A DNA stretch of 64,000 bases from SM1-73 sp964588305 (GCA_964588305.1 CAZPOP010000014.1:18593-82592), one strand, 5' to 3'; numbered from the stretch's first letter, positions 16,399 to 26,253 are shown. The notes: generated from the sequence alone by a model not told the origin. Numbers and translations are program-made.

Positions 16399-19281
16399 AT
16401 GAAAAACCCCGATAGAAGGATTGACCACATTGAGTCTTTGGCGGCGGCTAAAGACTTCGAAAAGGCGAAGGCGGAGTTAGAAAAACTGAAGAAGGGAAAG
16501 GCGGGGCTCTCCGCACACGAAGGTGAGGTATATTATCTGGAGAGCCTCATTCTGCATGGCCAAACTCGATATCAGGAAGCTTTAGAAAAGGCCCAAAAAG
16601 CTTACCGGGTTCTCAAGCTAACCTCCAGACATAGAAACATTGCCCAAGTGCAGCATCTCTTGGGCAATATTTTTATCGCCCTGGGAGATCTGAAAAAGGC
16701 ACAGGTCGAAATCAGAGATGCTCTGGCTTCTTATCGCCGAGTGGGCGATGAGCGAGGATTGGCTAATGCCCAAAACAAATTGGCTCAAATATTCTTCATC
16801 CGATCCGACTACGATCGGGCCATCGAGTCCTTGAAGGAAGCCACAGAGCACGTCAGAAAGACAAAGAATCATGGGCCCATGCTGGGACGGGTTTTTGGCA
16901 ACCTGGGAAGAATCCATCTTCTTTCAGGTGAATGGACCAAGGCGCAGAAGTACTTCCGGGATGCCATCAAGCAGAACGAGATAGCCGAGAACCAAACCAG
17001 CATATGCCGAAATCTGCTTTCCCTCGGATATATAGCTCAGTTACAACGGAAATTCAAACAGGCGCATGATTCTTACCAAAAGGCGTACGGCATCATTCAG
17101 AAGAAGGGGTTAAAGAGGGAAAAAGCCATATATCACGAATACTCCGGGGAACTGGCTTTGGAACAGGGAGACTTTGACGAGGCTTCTCGGCACCTCTCGG
17201 AGGCCATTCAGGCAGGCGAGGAGATCGCCCCCAAAAGCAGCCTGGTTTGTCAATCTTACCGTATTCTGGCACAGCTTCACGTCAATACGGGTAAACTTGA
17301 CTTGGCGGAAAGCTCCTGCCAGAGGTCTCTTGAGGTTTCAAAATCTCTGGGTGAGAGATTAGAGGAAGGGATAGTTTATCGAATCCTGGGCGAAATCTAT
17401 GCTCTGAGGAACAACAAAAAGCTATCATCAGACTACTTCAATTCAAGCATTTCCTGTCTGCAGAAGATCGGGAGTAGATTCGAATTAGCCAGGGTTTATC
17501 TTGGGGCGGGGAGCGCGGAGGTGTTGGAACCTCAAGATGCATTGGATCTTCTGAAAAAAGCAAAAAGGGTATTTAAGGACCTGAAGCTAGATTATTATCT
17601 GGGGTTGGGCGAATTTGCCCTAGCCAAGGCTGAATTTCAACACGGAGATTACGATAGAAGCGTAGAGTTCTTAAACAGGTGTGAGAATCTGTTCAAGGGA
17701 CTGAGAGCCGAAGATCCCCTGGCGGAGCAGATATTATCCGAAATCTCCAGTTTCCGTCTGATCCTGGAGAAGGCACTTTCCGAAAAGAGCCTCTCTTTTG
17801 AAAACCAATACAACGTCTTCAAGAGGTTCTTATCCGAGATCGAATACCAAGGCATTCAGGATGAGGGGATCAACCAAAGTCTGGGGACTCTGGCCAAGAG
17901 GATTCAAGCTGATCGGGGTTTAATTCTCCTGGAAGATGGGGAGGAGAAAAACCTTTCGCTGGCCTCTGCGTTCAACCCCTACGAGAGGGAAAAGACTGAC
18001 CAGATCATAGCCAGCCTACGTGAACATCTCTCCGATAATGTTTTCACTGAGCCCATCATCTCGACCACCGGTAAGTCGGGCCTGTTCTCCGAGAATGGCA
18101 TGAAAATCGGCAGCCTTTTGGTCATCCCTCTTAGAGCGGGAGAGGATGTTAAAGGGATTTTGTACCTGAGCCGGGACAAAAACGGAGTTCCTACAAGATC
18201 CTTTGGGCAGAATGAGCTTAATCTGGCGGTAGCTTTCGCAGACATAATAACTCTGGAGCTGACCGAAAGTGAGAATAAGAAGCTGGAGCAGGAGAACCTG
18301 AGCTTGAAGGCCCAGTTGAAGGAGAAATCTGCCTTCTCCAACATCGTCACCCAGAACCCGGAGATGCAGGAGATTCTGTGGAGGCTTTCCCAGGTCAAAG
18401 ACACCAACCTTTCCATCCTCCTGGAAGGAGAAACCGGAACAGGGAAGGATCAGATTGCTAAGGCCATTCATTATAACAGCGATCGGAAGAACAAGAAGTT
18501 CGTGGCGGTCAACTGTGCCGCTCTGCCCGAGGCGCTTTTGGAAAATGAGCTTTTCGGACACAGAAAGGGTGCTTATACGGGGGCTTCGCAGGATAAGAAC
18601 GGTCTTTTGGAGGAAGCGGATGGGGGCACGGTGTATCTGGATGAAGCCACCGGCATCAGCCTCACCACCCAGATAAAGCTCTTGAGAGCCTTGGAAGACA
18701 AGGAGATAACGCGGCTGGGTGAGACCAAGCCAAGAAAGATCGACATCCGGGTGATTTCCTCCACCAGCCAGAGTGTGAAAGAGCAGATCGAAAAAGGACA
18801 GTTCCGCAAGGATCTGTTCTTCCGCCTGAACACCATGCACGTCAAATTGCCTCCTTTAAGGCAGAGAAGGGAAGACATTCCTCTTCTGGTTAAGCACTTC
18901 ATCAACAAGTTCTTACCGGAGGATGAATCCGGACCTTCCGAGCTTTCGGCCGCTACAATGGAGCTTTTGACCAGCTACGACTGGCCAGGCAACATCCGGG
19001 AGCTGGAGAACGAGGTCAAGAGGCTGGTGGTCATAAAAGGAGGGGAGTCCATTGTGGCCTCTGACATTCTTTCGGAAAAATTCGGTGCCAAAGAAGACGT
19101 GAATTTGCAGAGCCTTTCGCTGTACGAGCGAGTGGCTTTGCTTGAGAGGCAGCAGATATTGAGGGCTTTGGTGGAGAATAACTGGGTGAAGAAGGCTGCC
19201 GCTTCCTCTCTGCGCATTCCCGAATCCTCGTTGAGATTCAAGATCAAGCAGCACAAGATAAAAATACCCACTAACGCATAA
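16399..19281 (+). CDS. Sigma-54-dependent transcriptional activator with TPR and GAF sensor domains
   Basis: 960 residues. Residues ~1-430 are a run of TPR-type helices (MalT/Rapsyn-like). Residues ~470-625 resemble a GAF sensor domain. Residues ~645-880 are the sigma-54 AAA+ domain with Walker A GETGTGKD (677-684), the sigma-contacting loop GAYTGA (724-729, a Tyr variant of GAFTGA) and Walker B VYLDEA (Asp748, Glu749). The C-terminus (~915-955) is a Fis-type helix-turn-helix (VKKAAASSLRIPESSLRFKIK). It should open sigma-54 promoters after a protein- or ligand-borne signal. No receiver domain is present. A terminator follows at 19306. Confidence 0.93.
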   Translation: MKNPDRRIDHIESLAAAKDFEKAKAELEKLKKGKAGLSAHEGEVYYLESLILHGQTRYQEALEKAQKAYRVLKLTSRHRNIAQVQHLLGNIFIALGDLKKAQVEIRDALASYRRVGDERGLANAQNKLAQIFFIRSDYDRAIESLKEATEHVRKTKNHGPMLGRVFGNLGRIHLLSGEWTKAQKYFRDAIKQNEIAENQTSICRNLLSLGYIAQLQRKFKQAHDSYQKAYGIIQKKGLKREKAIYHEYSGELALEQGDFDEASRHLSEAIQAGEEIAPKSSLVCQSYRILAQLHVNTGKLDLAESSCQRSLEVSKSLGERLEEGIVYRILGEIYALRNNKKLSSDYFNSSISCLQKIGSRFELARVYLGAGSAEVLEPQDALDLLKKAKRVFKDLKLDYYLGLGEFALAKAEFQHGDYDRSVEFLNRCENLFKGLRAEDPLAEQILSEISSFRLILEKALSEKSLSFENQYNVFKRFLSEIEYQGIQDEGINQSLGTLAKRIQADRGLILLEDGEEKNLSLASAFNPYEREKTDQIIASLREHLSDNVFTEPIISTTGKSGLFSENGMKIGSLLVIPLRAGEDVKGILYLSRDKNGVPTRSFGQNELNLAVAFADIITLELTESENKKLEQENLSLKAQLKEKSAFSNIVTQNPEMQEILWRLSQVKDTNLSILLEGETGTGKDQIAKAIHYNSDRKNKKFVAVNCAALPEALLENELFGHRKGAYTGASQDKNGLLEEADGGTVYLDEATGISLTTQIKLLRALEDKEITRLGETKPRKIDIRVISSTSQSVKEQIEKGQFRKDLFFRLNTMHVKLPPLRQRREDIPLLVKHFINKFLPEDESGPSELSAATMELLTSYDWPGNIRELENEVKRLVVIKGGESIVASDILSEKFGAKEDVNLQSLSLYERVALLERQQILRALVENNWVKKAAASSLRIPESSLRFKIKQHKIKIPTNA

Positions 19282-19305
19282 AAACCGAATTCGCGGAAAT
19301 AGAAC

Positions 19306-19351
19306 GCCACCCTCGCCCCGTCTGGGGGATCTTCGATGGGTGGCTTTTTTT
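19306..19351 (+). terminator. Rho-independent terminator after the sigma-54 activator
   Basis: gccaccc (19306-19312) pairs with gggtggc (19338-19344), with inner ccccg/ggggg pairing, followed directly by seven T residues. Confidence 0.8.
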
Positions 19352-19434
19352 GTTTAGCGGCGGGGCCGCTCCGAAAGGCGGGTTGCGGGTAGTCTTGGGG
19401 AGGTTAGGCAGAATAGAATTCTTGTAAAAAACAC

Positions 19435-19463
19435 TTGACAAGGCTTTAGGAATTGCCTACACT
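19435..19463 (+). promoter_or_regulatory. Strong sigma-70-type promoter before the PD40 protein
   Basis: TTGACA (19435-19440), exact 17-bp spacer, TACACT (19458-19463). The predicted start near 19470 gives an ~85-nt leader that includes a ctgctcatacgagcag hairpin (about 19521-19536) just before the ribosome site aaggagaa. Confidence 0.75.
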
Positions 19464-19554
19464 GACCCTTAGAGATTTCCAATTATTATCGACAACTGAG
19501 ATTTAACCTTTAAACGTGATCCTGCTCATACGAGCAGGATAAGGAGAAGAGATA

Positions 19555-20598
19555 ATGAGAAGCAGAAACCTAATTATCGGTTTGGTGTGTTTTCTGATTG
19601 TGGTTGTCGTTCTGTCAATGAGCACCAAAAGCGAAAAGCCAGAGGAGATGCCACTTTATGAGCCGGTTTTGATTGGCACAGGGGGCGATCCTCATTGGTC
19701 ACCGGATGGAACTAAATTAGCCTACGTGTATAAGAACGCACTGTATGTAGCGAATGCAGATGGCACCGGAGAACGCTTGAAAGTGGGGGAGCTTCCGAAG
19801 TCGACTCAGGGTTTTGTCTGGGTGGATTCAACGCAGTTTATTCTCTGGGAATATGAGAGAAGAAGAATAGAGGGAAAGGGTTGGGAGAAAATCAAGAGGA
19901 TAAAGAGCGTCAGAACTGGTGGAACGATTGAGTCCATAGTAGAGGCTGAAACCTCGAAAGGTGATTTTTACATAAGCTCGCCCTTAGTGTTGAATGATGG
20001 AACAGTGGGATACTATGGGGCACGGATTTCGGAAGGGAAAGTACTTGAAGAACAAAAGACTTTCAGAATAATAAAACCGGGGAAGTTGGCACCGGATTCC
20101 GCACTAGAACAAATGAGGGCAACTACCAGCGGGCATGGGTCAATTCTTTCAGGAGATCTCCAGCTTGAAAGCGTAGATGGGACTGTGAGAAAGAGAATTA
20201 CCTCAGGCAAGTCATATTCCTTTCCGGTACTCTCTCCAGATGGAACCAAAATTCTTGCCAACTTATATGTGGTGGACTTGGATGGGAGCGAGACGCGCGT
20301 GGCGGAACTAGGCGTTGACACGGCTGACATCTCAGAGAGTCCGATGGGTGGGACATGGTCTCCAGACAGCAAAAGAATAGCTTACACGCGAAGTATGGTA
20401 AGGATTCTCGACCAGGACGGGCAGATTATGAAGACTATTGCGAGCGAAATTCGCATAGTGAATGCAGACGGCACCGGTCGTCAAGTCATTGACATCCCTG
20501 ACATGCTTGAAGCGAATCCCGTGTGGTCACCGGATGGGACGCGGATTGCTTTCATTGATGGGAAAACTTCCCAGATATATGTAATGAGAATAAGATGA
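19555..20598 (+). CDS. Exported TolB-like PD40 beta-propeller protein
   Basis: 347 residues. A single hydrophobic segment (residues ~5-23) serves as signal or anchor. Repeated WSPDGTKLAY-type blades appear at residues ~45, ~225 (LSPDGTKILAN), ~265 (WSPDSKRIAY) and ~325 (WSPDGTRIAF), the WD40-like PD40 repeats of TolB and DPP-IV propellers. Most such proteins bind partners in the periplasm. The start has a good aaggagaagag site. The next gene, a cell-wall amidase relic, begins 38 bp later and is probably in the same transcript. Confidence 0.82.
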   Translation: MRSRNLIIGLVCFLIVVVVLSMSTKSEKPEEMPLYEPVLIGTGGDPHWSPDGTKLAYVYKNALYVANADGTGERLKVGELPKSTQGFVWVDSTQFILWEYERRRIEGKGWEKIKRIKSVRTGGTIESIVEAETSKGDFYISSPLVLNDGTVGYYGARISEGKVLEEQKTFRIIKPGKLAPDSALEQMRATTSGHGSILSGDLQLESVDGTVRKRITSGKSYSFPVLSPDGTKILANLYVVDLDGSETRVAELGVDTADISESPMGGTWSPDSKRIAYTRSMVRILDQDGQIMKTIASEIRIVNADGTGRQVIDIPDMLEANPVWSPDGTRIAFIDGKTSQIYVMRIR

Positions 20599-20636
20599 AC
20601 AGGCGTAAAGAATTTTCCGAATTAGAGGGGTGAAAG

Positions 20637-22763
20637 ATGAGAAGAATAATTATGGTTTGGATGGTGATTTTCGGAATCGCTTCAGCCGCCGAACTAGCAA
20701 ATGCCATTGGCGAGTATATCTGTATTGACCCCGGACATGGCGGGCCGGGTGCCTCCTAATACGGACCTAATGGTGATGGACACGGCTCACATGGACCTGT
20801 TTATAATCTGTCCGAACAATGGGTAAATCTTCAAGTAGCCCTTGAGTGCAGTACTTTGTTGGATGGTATGGGTCAGTTCTATAACATAATTATGACCCGT
20901 CGGACTGAAGAAGCCGAGAATCTGAGTTGGCAGTACGGATATGAATACACCATGTGGGAACGTGCCCAGATGGCGAATTATGGTGGCTTATTTAATGATC
21001 CTGTAGATGCTTTCGTTTCAATTCATCATAATGGCTACACGCCCTATCCCGGCTCACAAGGAACAGAGGTGTGGTGGAGTTCTATACCAGAAACAGACAG
21101 CGTTTATGATCGGGCATATACTGATTCCACTCTAGCCATGAAGACTCAATTCAGGATTCTGAATACTTGGCTTTACAATGATCGATGTGCTTATGCCCGG
21201 GCACCGATAGGAACACCGACCTGTGACGGGGAATACTGCTGTAATCACTGCTGCGTTCGACAGGGCAGCTACCCAGATTACACTTGGGACTGCTGCTGGG
21301 AGGCAGGTTTTCCCGATAGCCTTAGGGGATAGCTCTACTTTGTCTTGCGCAACACAAAGGCTCCCGCGGCTCTTTCGGAGGCGTCGAATCTCAAGGATAC
21401 GCTGGAGGAACTCTGGTTCGCTGTGGGAGACCTTCACATAAACCAGGAGGCAGATGCCATCAACTGGGCAATATTTAGCTACTTCACGAACGAAGGTATC
21501 GCCATCGTGAGGAACGGTTATGCGGGAGGGACCGGGGGAGAAGTGATTGTTTCCAAGTATGAAGACTATGAATGTTATGACACGGATACCGTGACCTCGC
21601 CTTATACCACCTGTTGGACACGCTGGGAAGCTTATTGTCTGGAAGCCATCAGCCCACAGTGGATCGATGGCCACCAGCGTACTTTTGACCACTGGGCACA
21701 TCTTAATTTCTTGAATGAGCCCGATGAAATCTATTACGATCCGTTCTGGATAATCGGCGTTCAATTGTTTGAGGATTATCACAAATACGTGGCCTATTTT
21801 TCCGGCGGTCCTTATTCAGCAGGAGTTGTTTGTCCTTATGGTCCGGAGACCTGGCATGTGGCGGAACAGGAGACCATTAGGTGGAATGTTTCGATGGGGG
21901 CGGATTCAAGTACCTGGGTTTATGTGTATTTGGATAGGAATAGCGGTAATGATGGGTATCCTGAATATCTGGGCTGTCGAGAGGCGAAATTGGTGAATTA
22001 TCTCCCCTGGACGGTGACCGGACCAGTATCTGCACACTGTAAGATGAAAGTAGTGGCTGAGGACGTGGCGGGCAACTCTTCCTGGGATGTGTCTGATTTT
22101 GATTTCAACATAACTGGGGAAGGAAACAACCATCCGCTCATCGACGGGCATTTGCAATGCAAGTATCCTCGTGAACAGTGCAATGAATGCCTGAATTGGG
22201 GAGACGCTCTTTGGCTGGAGATCGAAGCACATGATCCGGACGGTGATTCCATATATTATGAATGGTACACCCTTTCACTGCCGTCTCCGGGGCATTTCGG
22301 GAATGGATATGACACCATGACCACGACGGAAAACTGCGTGGAGTACTTCGCTCCTGCCAAGGCCAAAGCTGATGAGACAGGACCATTTAGCGTTTTCCTG
22401 AAGGTGACGGTTGTAGATGTTCGCGGGGGTTCGAACGATACCACCGGCTGGCTGGGGCTGTATGACCCTGGAACGAGCTGCATTTGCGGGGATGTTTTAC
22501 CAAACGGCACCGTAGATTCAGGTGACGTAATACGCCTCATCGGTTACGTGTTTCTTGGGGAGTCTCCCCCTCCGGACCCAATAGAAAGATGCGATGTGAA
22601 TAATGACTGTATAATAAATTCAGGTGATGTTGTAAGGCTGATAGATCGTGTTTTCCTGGGCGTCAGTCAATGTGTATGCGGTTGGATTTGTCCGCCCGAA
22701 TCTCCGAGTTCTTCTCCTGTTGCATCGGGAGTTCGTAGTTCCGGTGCTTTGCCTAACAGATAG
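20637..22763 (+). pseudogene. N-acetylmuramoyl-L-alanine amidase with dockerin-like tail, two in-frame stops
   Basis: One frame (708 codons) reads through from ATG 20637 to the TAG at 22761, broken only by TAA at 20757 and TAG at 21330; no frameshift is needed. Before the first stop is a signal peptide and IDPGHGG with zinc His. After it come NLSEQWVNLQVA (zinc Glu) and FVSIHHNG (zinc His), and after the second stop LYFVLRNTKAPAALSEA with the catalytic Glu, all in Amidase_3 order. The rest has Ig-like sections and ends with a dockerin-like pair (SGDVIRLIGYVFLG, SGDVVRLIDRVFLG) whose Ca loops are partly altered. The enzyme would cleave peptide from glycan in peptidoglycan. Could be a recent pseudogene, sequencing errors, or readthrough. 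Confidence 0.8.
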
Positions 22764-23479
22764 ACAATCTTCTTGTTGTGTCGGGTAGCTCTCCCGCCAG
22801 AGGCGGGATCGCAACCTCATTTGAGTCAAATGACTAACCTATAACTTGCTTGTCTTCGGTACTAAGGCAGGATAATGATCCAGCGGAGCAGTCAGAATCG
22901 TGTCAACCTGCCCGATTTTCCCGCAGTCGACTGCGGTCTGCGTAATCCCCTGTTAAAGAAGATGTTAGGAAATCAGGCTTAAGATAGTGAAATACCTCAC
23001 CGCAGAATATTGCGGTAATGAGAATTGCCAGCTTTCTTTCCGGTTTTGCCCCTGTGTGGTATCTTCTGAAAACACAATAACTTAACGAGCTTGATTGGGC
23101 TGATATTCCTTATGGGAGGAACGGCACGGATTTTGTTGTATATGATAAATGTCATTCCCTTTCTTCACTTCTAAACTCCCCAAGCTTTGCCCGTTGGCCG
23201 TGAGGCGAGCGGGCGAAGCTTTTTTATTGGCTAACCGGTTTACAAAGAAGAGCTATAGCCAGATCGGTCTTCTCGATTCCGCTCCTCAACGATGTGCGCA
23301 GTGGTCAGGTCATTCCCTAACACAAACCAAATAATCTAAATTGAAAGGAATGATTCGGACGTATTAATCTTGTGCGACTGGGTGCACCTTGAGATTGGAT
23401 CGGTCCGGGACGGATTCACCAGGATGGCTGTCTGCTTTGGCCTTTTAAACAAAGAGAATATGATTCCGATACATAATAT
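22764..23479. other. 716-bp intergenic region with an isolated terminator
   Basis: No convincing gene. It holds small hairpins (tctcccgccagaggcggga near 22788, cccgcagtcgactgcgg near 22920) and a good terminator at 23182-23225 that is over 400 bp from the amidase end. An independent short transcript ending there is possible; I could not find a confident promoter for it. Confidence 0.4.
23182..23225 (+). terminator. Rho-independent terminator
   Basis: aagctttgcccg (23182-23193) pairs with cgggcgaagctt (23210-23221) over 11-12 positions, with tttttt following. It stands far from any gene end. Confidence 0.7.
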
Positions 23480-24310
23480 ATGAACCAGTACGGCTACAGA
23501 ACCTTCAGCTTCGGGCCAGGGGGCATCTCCAAAGCGGTGAAATATCTGCTTTACGTGAATGCCGGGGTTTTCTTGCTGGAATTCCTCTGGGGAGCAGAGC
23601 TGATTCACATCTTCGGCTTAACACCAGCTATGGTGAAGCAGGGATTCATCTGGCAGATTTTCACCTATATGTTTCTGCACGGGGGCTTCTTTCATATTCT
23701 TTTCAATATGTTCGCCTTGTGGATGTTCGGCTGTGAGATAGAAAGGGCTTGGGGAACCAGAGAATTCGTAAAATATTATTTCATCACCGGCGTGGGGGCA
23801 GGAATCTTGACCTTCCTTCTGTCCTTCAATTCGACCGTCCCCACCATTGGAGCGTCCGGGGCGATCTTCGGCGTCCTGGTTGCCTTTGCCATGATGTTTC
23901 CCGACAGACCCATTTATCTGTATTTTCTTCTTCCCATAAAAGCCAAATACCTGGTAATTTTCTTTGCGGTGATCGAGCTTTTCGCATCCTTCCAACATAC
24001 CTCGGATGGCATCGGGCACTTCGCGCATTTGGGCGGAATGGTCATCGGATATATTTACATAAAAAGCGACTGGAGAATCTTCCGATTTTTCCGTCTCTCC
24101 CGATACCTGGGATATCTGAAAGAGCTGAGATATAAGCGCAGGATGAAGGTGATAGACAAAAAAAGGGAGAGAGATCAGAGGCTTTTGGATAGAGTAGACC
24201 AAATTCTGGACAAAATAAACCAGGTTGGTTACGAGAATCTGACCAAAGAGGAGAAAAGAGCCTTAGAGGAAGCCAGTCAACTTTTGTCTCAAGAGTCCGA
24301 AAGAAAGTGA
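23480..24310 (+). CDS. Rhomboid-family intramembrane serine protease
   Basis: 276 residues. Six membrane segments occupy residues ~20-195. The catalytic Ser is in GASGAIFG (residues ~122-129), the catalytic His in HFAHLGGMVIG (~175-185), and the WR-like region is GTREF. Rhomboids cut transmembrane substrates inside the membrane. The C-terminal ~75 residues are a cytoplasmic, highly charged tail with helical heptads (RLLDRVDQILDKINQVGYENLT), seen in many bacterial rhomboids of this subgroup. The response-regulator gene follows after 66 bp. Confidence 0.93.
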   Translation: MNQYGYRTFSFGPGGISKAVKYLLYVNAGVFLLEFLWGAELIHIFGLTPAMVKQGFIWQIFTYMFLHGGFFHILFNMFALWMFGCEIERAWGTREFVKYYFITGVGAGILTFLLSFNSTVPTIGASGAIFGVLVAFAMMFPDRPIYLYFLLPIKAKYLVIFFAVIELFASFQHTSDGIGHFAHLGGMVIGYIYIKSDWRIFRFFRLSRYLGYLKELRYKRRMKVIDKKRERDQRLLDRVDQILDKINQVGYENLTKEEKRALEEASQLLSQESERK

Positions 24311-24376
24311 TGGATAACGAACGAAGGAATCTCCGTTCGTCATTCCTCATCCGTCCTTTAAGTGGGGGGAGAATTG

Positions 24377-25384
24377 GTGAACAAAAAGATATTGGTGGCT
24401 GACGACAGCCCTACCGTAAGAAGGGTGGCGGAGTCCTTGCTCAGAAAGCAGGGATACGAGGTTCTCTGTGCCGAGGACGGGGCCACCGCCTTAGGCCTGG
24501 TGAAAGCCAGTAAGCCGGATCTGATTTTTTGGGATGCTTCCTTGCCAATCCTAGATGGGCACGGTGTCTGTACGGAGCTGAAGGGAGATGACGAATTGAA
24601 AGAGACGCCGGTGATAGTCCTTTTAACCAAAGATCAGGTGGATAAAGAGAAGGAACTGAAGGAGGCCGGGGCGGATGCTTTTGCGGTAAAGCCCTTCAAC
24701 CCCAAGCAAATACTGGAAAAAGTGCAAGAATTTCTGCACGGGGAGGGGCCTGATCTTAAGGATCAAACGCCAGCCGAACCGAAGAAGCAGCCTGCTGGTC
24801 CTGCAGATAAACCAAGCATTGACAAAATCGAGGAGAGTTCGGTCTCATCTGAAGAGAAGAAAAAAACGGATGAATCTCTGGATATCATAGAGACCAGCGA
24901 CTTCTTAGAGAATTTCAAGGCCAGTCTTTCCGCTTCAGAGGCAGCAGGGGATCACGGATTTGAGTGGTTCGTGTCTGAATTGAAGAAGGAACTGAAGGAA
25001 ACCAAGGAGGCAGATCAAGGTGCCAAACCAGAAGCACAGGATGAGGCCAGTCCGGAGAAAATAGCTTCTCCGCCACAGAAGGATCTGGAAAAGAAAGAGG
25101 AGGACGAAAAAAAGGAAGAGGTGCTTCAACTCGACCAGGACCAAAAAGGATACGAAGACTTTTTAGGCGAATTGAAAGGAGAGTCAGAAGAAACAAAAGT
25201 CGAGGAATTCATACTCCAGGAGGCGCCGCCTCTAGACTATGACAAGATGGTCGATGAATTGATAGAGAAGGTCTCCACAAAAATCGCCCAAGAGGTGGCA
25301 AAAAGAATCGATCCGGATATTCTTAGAAAGACGCTTCAGGATGAAGTTGAGAAGTTAAAAAGAGAGGGAACGGAAACCGACTGA
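24377..25384 (+). CDS. Response-regulator receiver protein with long acidic linker and helical tail
   Basis: 335 residues. The GTG at 24377 has GGGGGAG five bases upstream; another GTG five codons earlier lacks a site. Residues ~1-120 are a CheY-like receiver: acidic pair ADDSPTVRR, phospho-acceptor Asp in LIFWDASLP, and conserved Lys in AVKPFNPKQ. Residues ~125-285 are low-complexity, rich in Glu/Lys/Pro. A short ordered C-terminal helix (MVDELIEKVSTKIAQEVAKR) closes it, a layout shared with receiver proteins of FrzS/PilZ-like kind. No output domain or kinase is adjacent, so it likely acts by protein binding. Confidence 0.82.
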   Translation: MNKKILVADDSPTVRRVAESLLRKQGYEVLCAEDGATALGLVKASKPDLIFWDASLPILDGHGVCTELKGDDELKETPVIVLLTKDQVDKEKELKEAGADAFAVKPFNPKQILEKVQEFLHGEGPDLKDQTPAEPKKQPAGPADKPSIDKIEESSVSSEEKKKTDESLDIIETSDFLENFKASLSASEAAGDHGFEWFVSELKKELKETKEADQGAKPEAQDEASPEKIASPPQKDLEKKEEDEKKEEVLQLDQDQKGYEDFLGELKGESEETKVEEFILQEAPPLDYDKMVDELIEKVSTKIAQEVAKRIDPDILRKTLQDEVEKLKREGTETD

Positions 25385-25524
25385 AATCAAAACTGTGATA
25401 AGGTCGACCAGGCACCTCATTAATATTGTCGTCCTTCGCGCAATCTCTCCTGCAAATTTTTCTCCCCAGGGTTCGTAGTTTAGGTTAACAACGTGTTTGC
25501 ACCCACATTGCTCCGGAGGAATGC

Positions 25525-26253
25525 ATGGAAAATCTGTCCTTGTTTCAGGAAAACGTCTCTTTGCTGGCGGCCTTCACTGCCGGACTGATCTCCTTCATCT
25601 CGCCCTGCGTTTTGCCCTTGATCCCTGCATATCTCTCCTTCATCTCCGGTGTTTCGGTTGAGGAGATGAAAAGCCGGGAAAGAAAATCGGACGTGCTGAA
25701 AAAGGTGAGTTTGAACACCGTTTTTTTCATTCTGGGGTTCTCGTTGGTGTTTATAGCTTTGGGTGCCTCGGCCACCTTCGTAGGAGATTTCCTTCTCTCC
25801 AAGCTTTCGATCTTTAACAAGATTGCGGGAGTAATCCTCGTGCTTTTGGGCTTGCATCTTCTGGGAGTATTTCGTTTTCGCTTTTTAAACTATGAAAAGA
25901 GATTCCACGCCAAAAGCCGACCCTTAGGGCCATTCGGCTCGTTCCTAGTAGGATTGGCCTTCGCCTTTGGGTGGACCCCGTGCATTGGCCCCATACTGGC
26001 AGGAATCCTGCTTATAGCCTCAAATCAGGATACCGTGGCAAAAGGGGTGCTTCTTTTGTCTTCCTATTCTTTAGGACTGGGCATTCCCTTTTTTGTGACC
26101 GCGGTGAGCTTTCACAGCTTTCTATCGGTATTCGGCTGGATAAAGAAGCACTTCCGAACCGTGGAAATCGTAAGCGGTCTGTTTTTGATTGTTATCGGAT
26201 TTTTGATATTCATTGGCTCCTTCAGCGCTCTGACAGGATTTCTGACTCCCTGA
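25525..26253 (+). CDS. ccdA: Cytochrome c biogenesis/thiol transport protein CcdA
   Basis: 242 residues with six membrane helices. CcdA moves electrons from cytosolic thioredoxin to periplasmic thiol proteins. The two redox Cys lie in ISPCVLPLIPAYL (helix 1) and GWTPCIGPILAG (helix 4), each with the family Pro context. cggagga precedes the ATG. It lies at the head of the redox block to 31185. Likely clients are exported thioredoxin-fold proteins such as the lipoprotein at 386. Confidence 0.95.
   Translation: MENLSLFQENVSLLAAFTAGLISFISPCVLPLIPAYLSFISGVSVEEMKSRERKSDVLKKVSLNTVFFILGFSLVFIALGASATFVGDFLLSKLSIFNKIAGVILVLLGLHLLGVFRFRFLNYEKRFHAKSRPLGPFGSFLVGLAFAFGWTPCIGPILAGILLIASNQDTVAKGVLLLSSYSLGLGIPFFVTAVSFHSFLSVFGWIKKHFRTVEIVSGLFLIVIGFLIFIGSFSALTGFLTP

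Noticed and set aside
18016..18840. 274-codon minus-strand frame
   Set aside because: Lies inside the sigma-54 activator whose AAA+ motifs are certain on the plus strand.
20637..22763. Altered genetic code (TAA/TAG as sense)
   Set aside because: TAA, TAG and TGA all end intact core genes here (for example gcvPB TAG, tatC TGA, lysS TAA), so a recoded genome is unlikely.
23117..23135. Sigma-54-like -24/-12 promoter (ggcacggattttgttg)
   Set aside because: GG is followed at the right distance by GT instead of GC, and no gene starts nearby.
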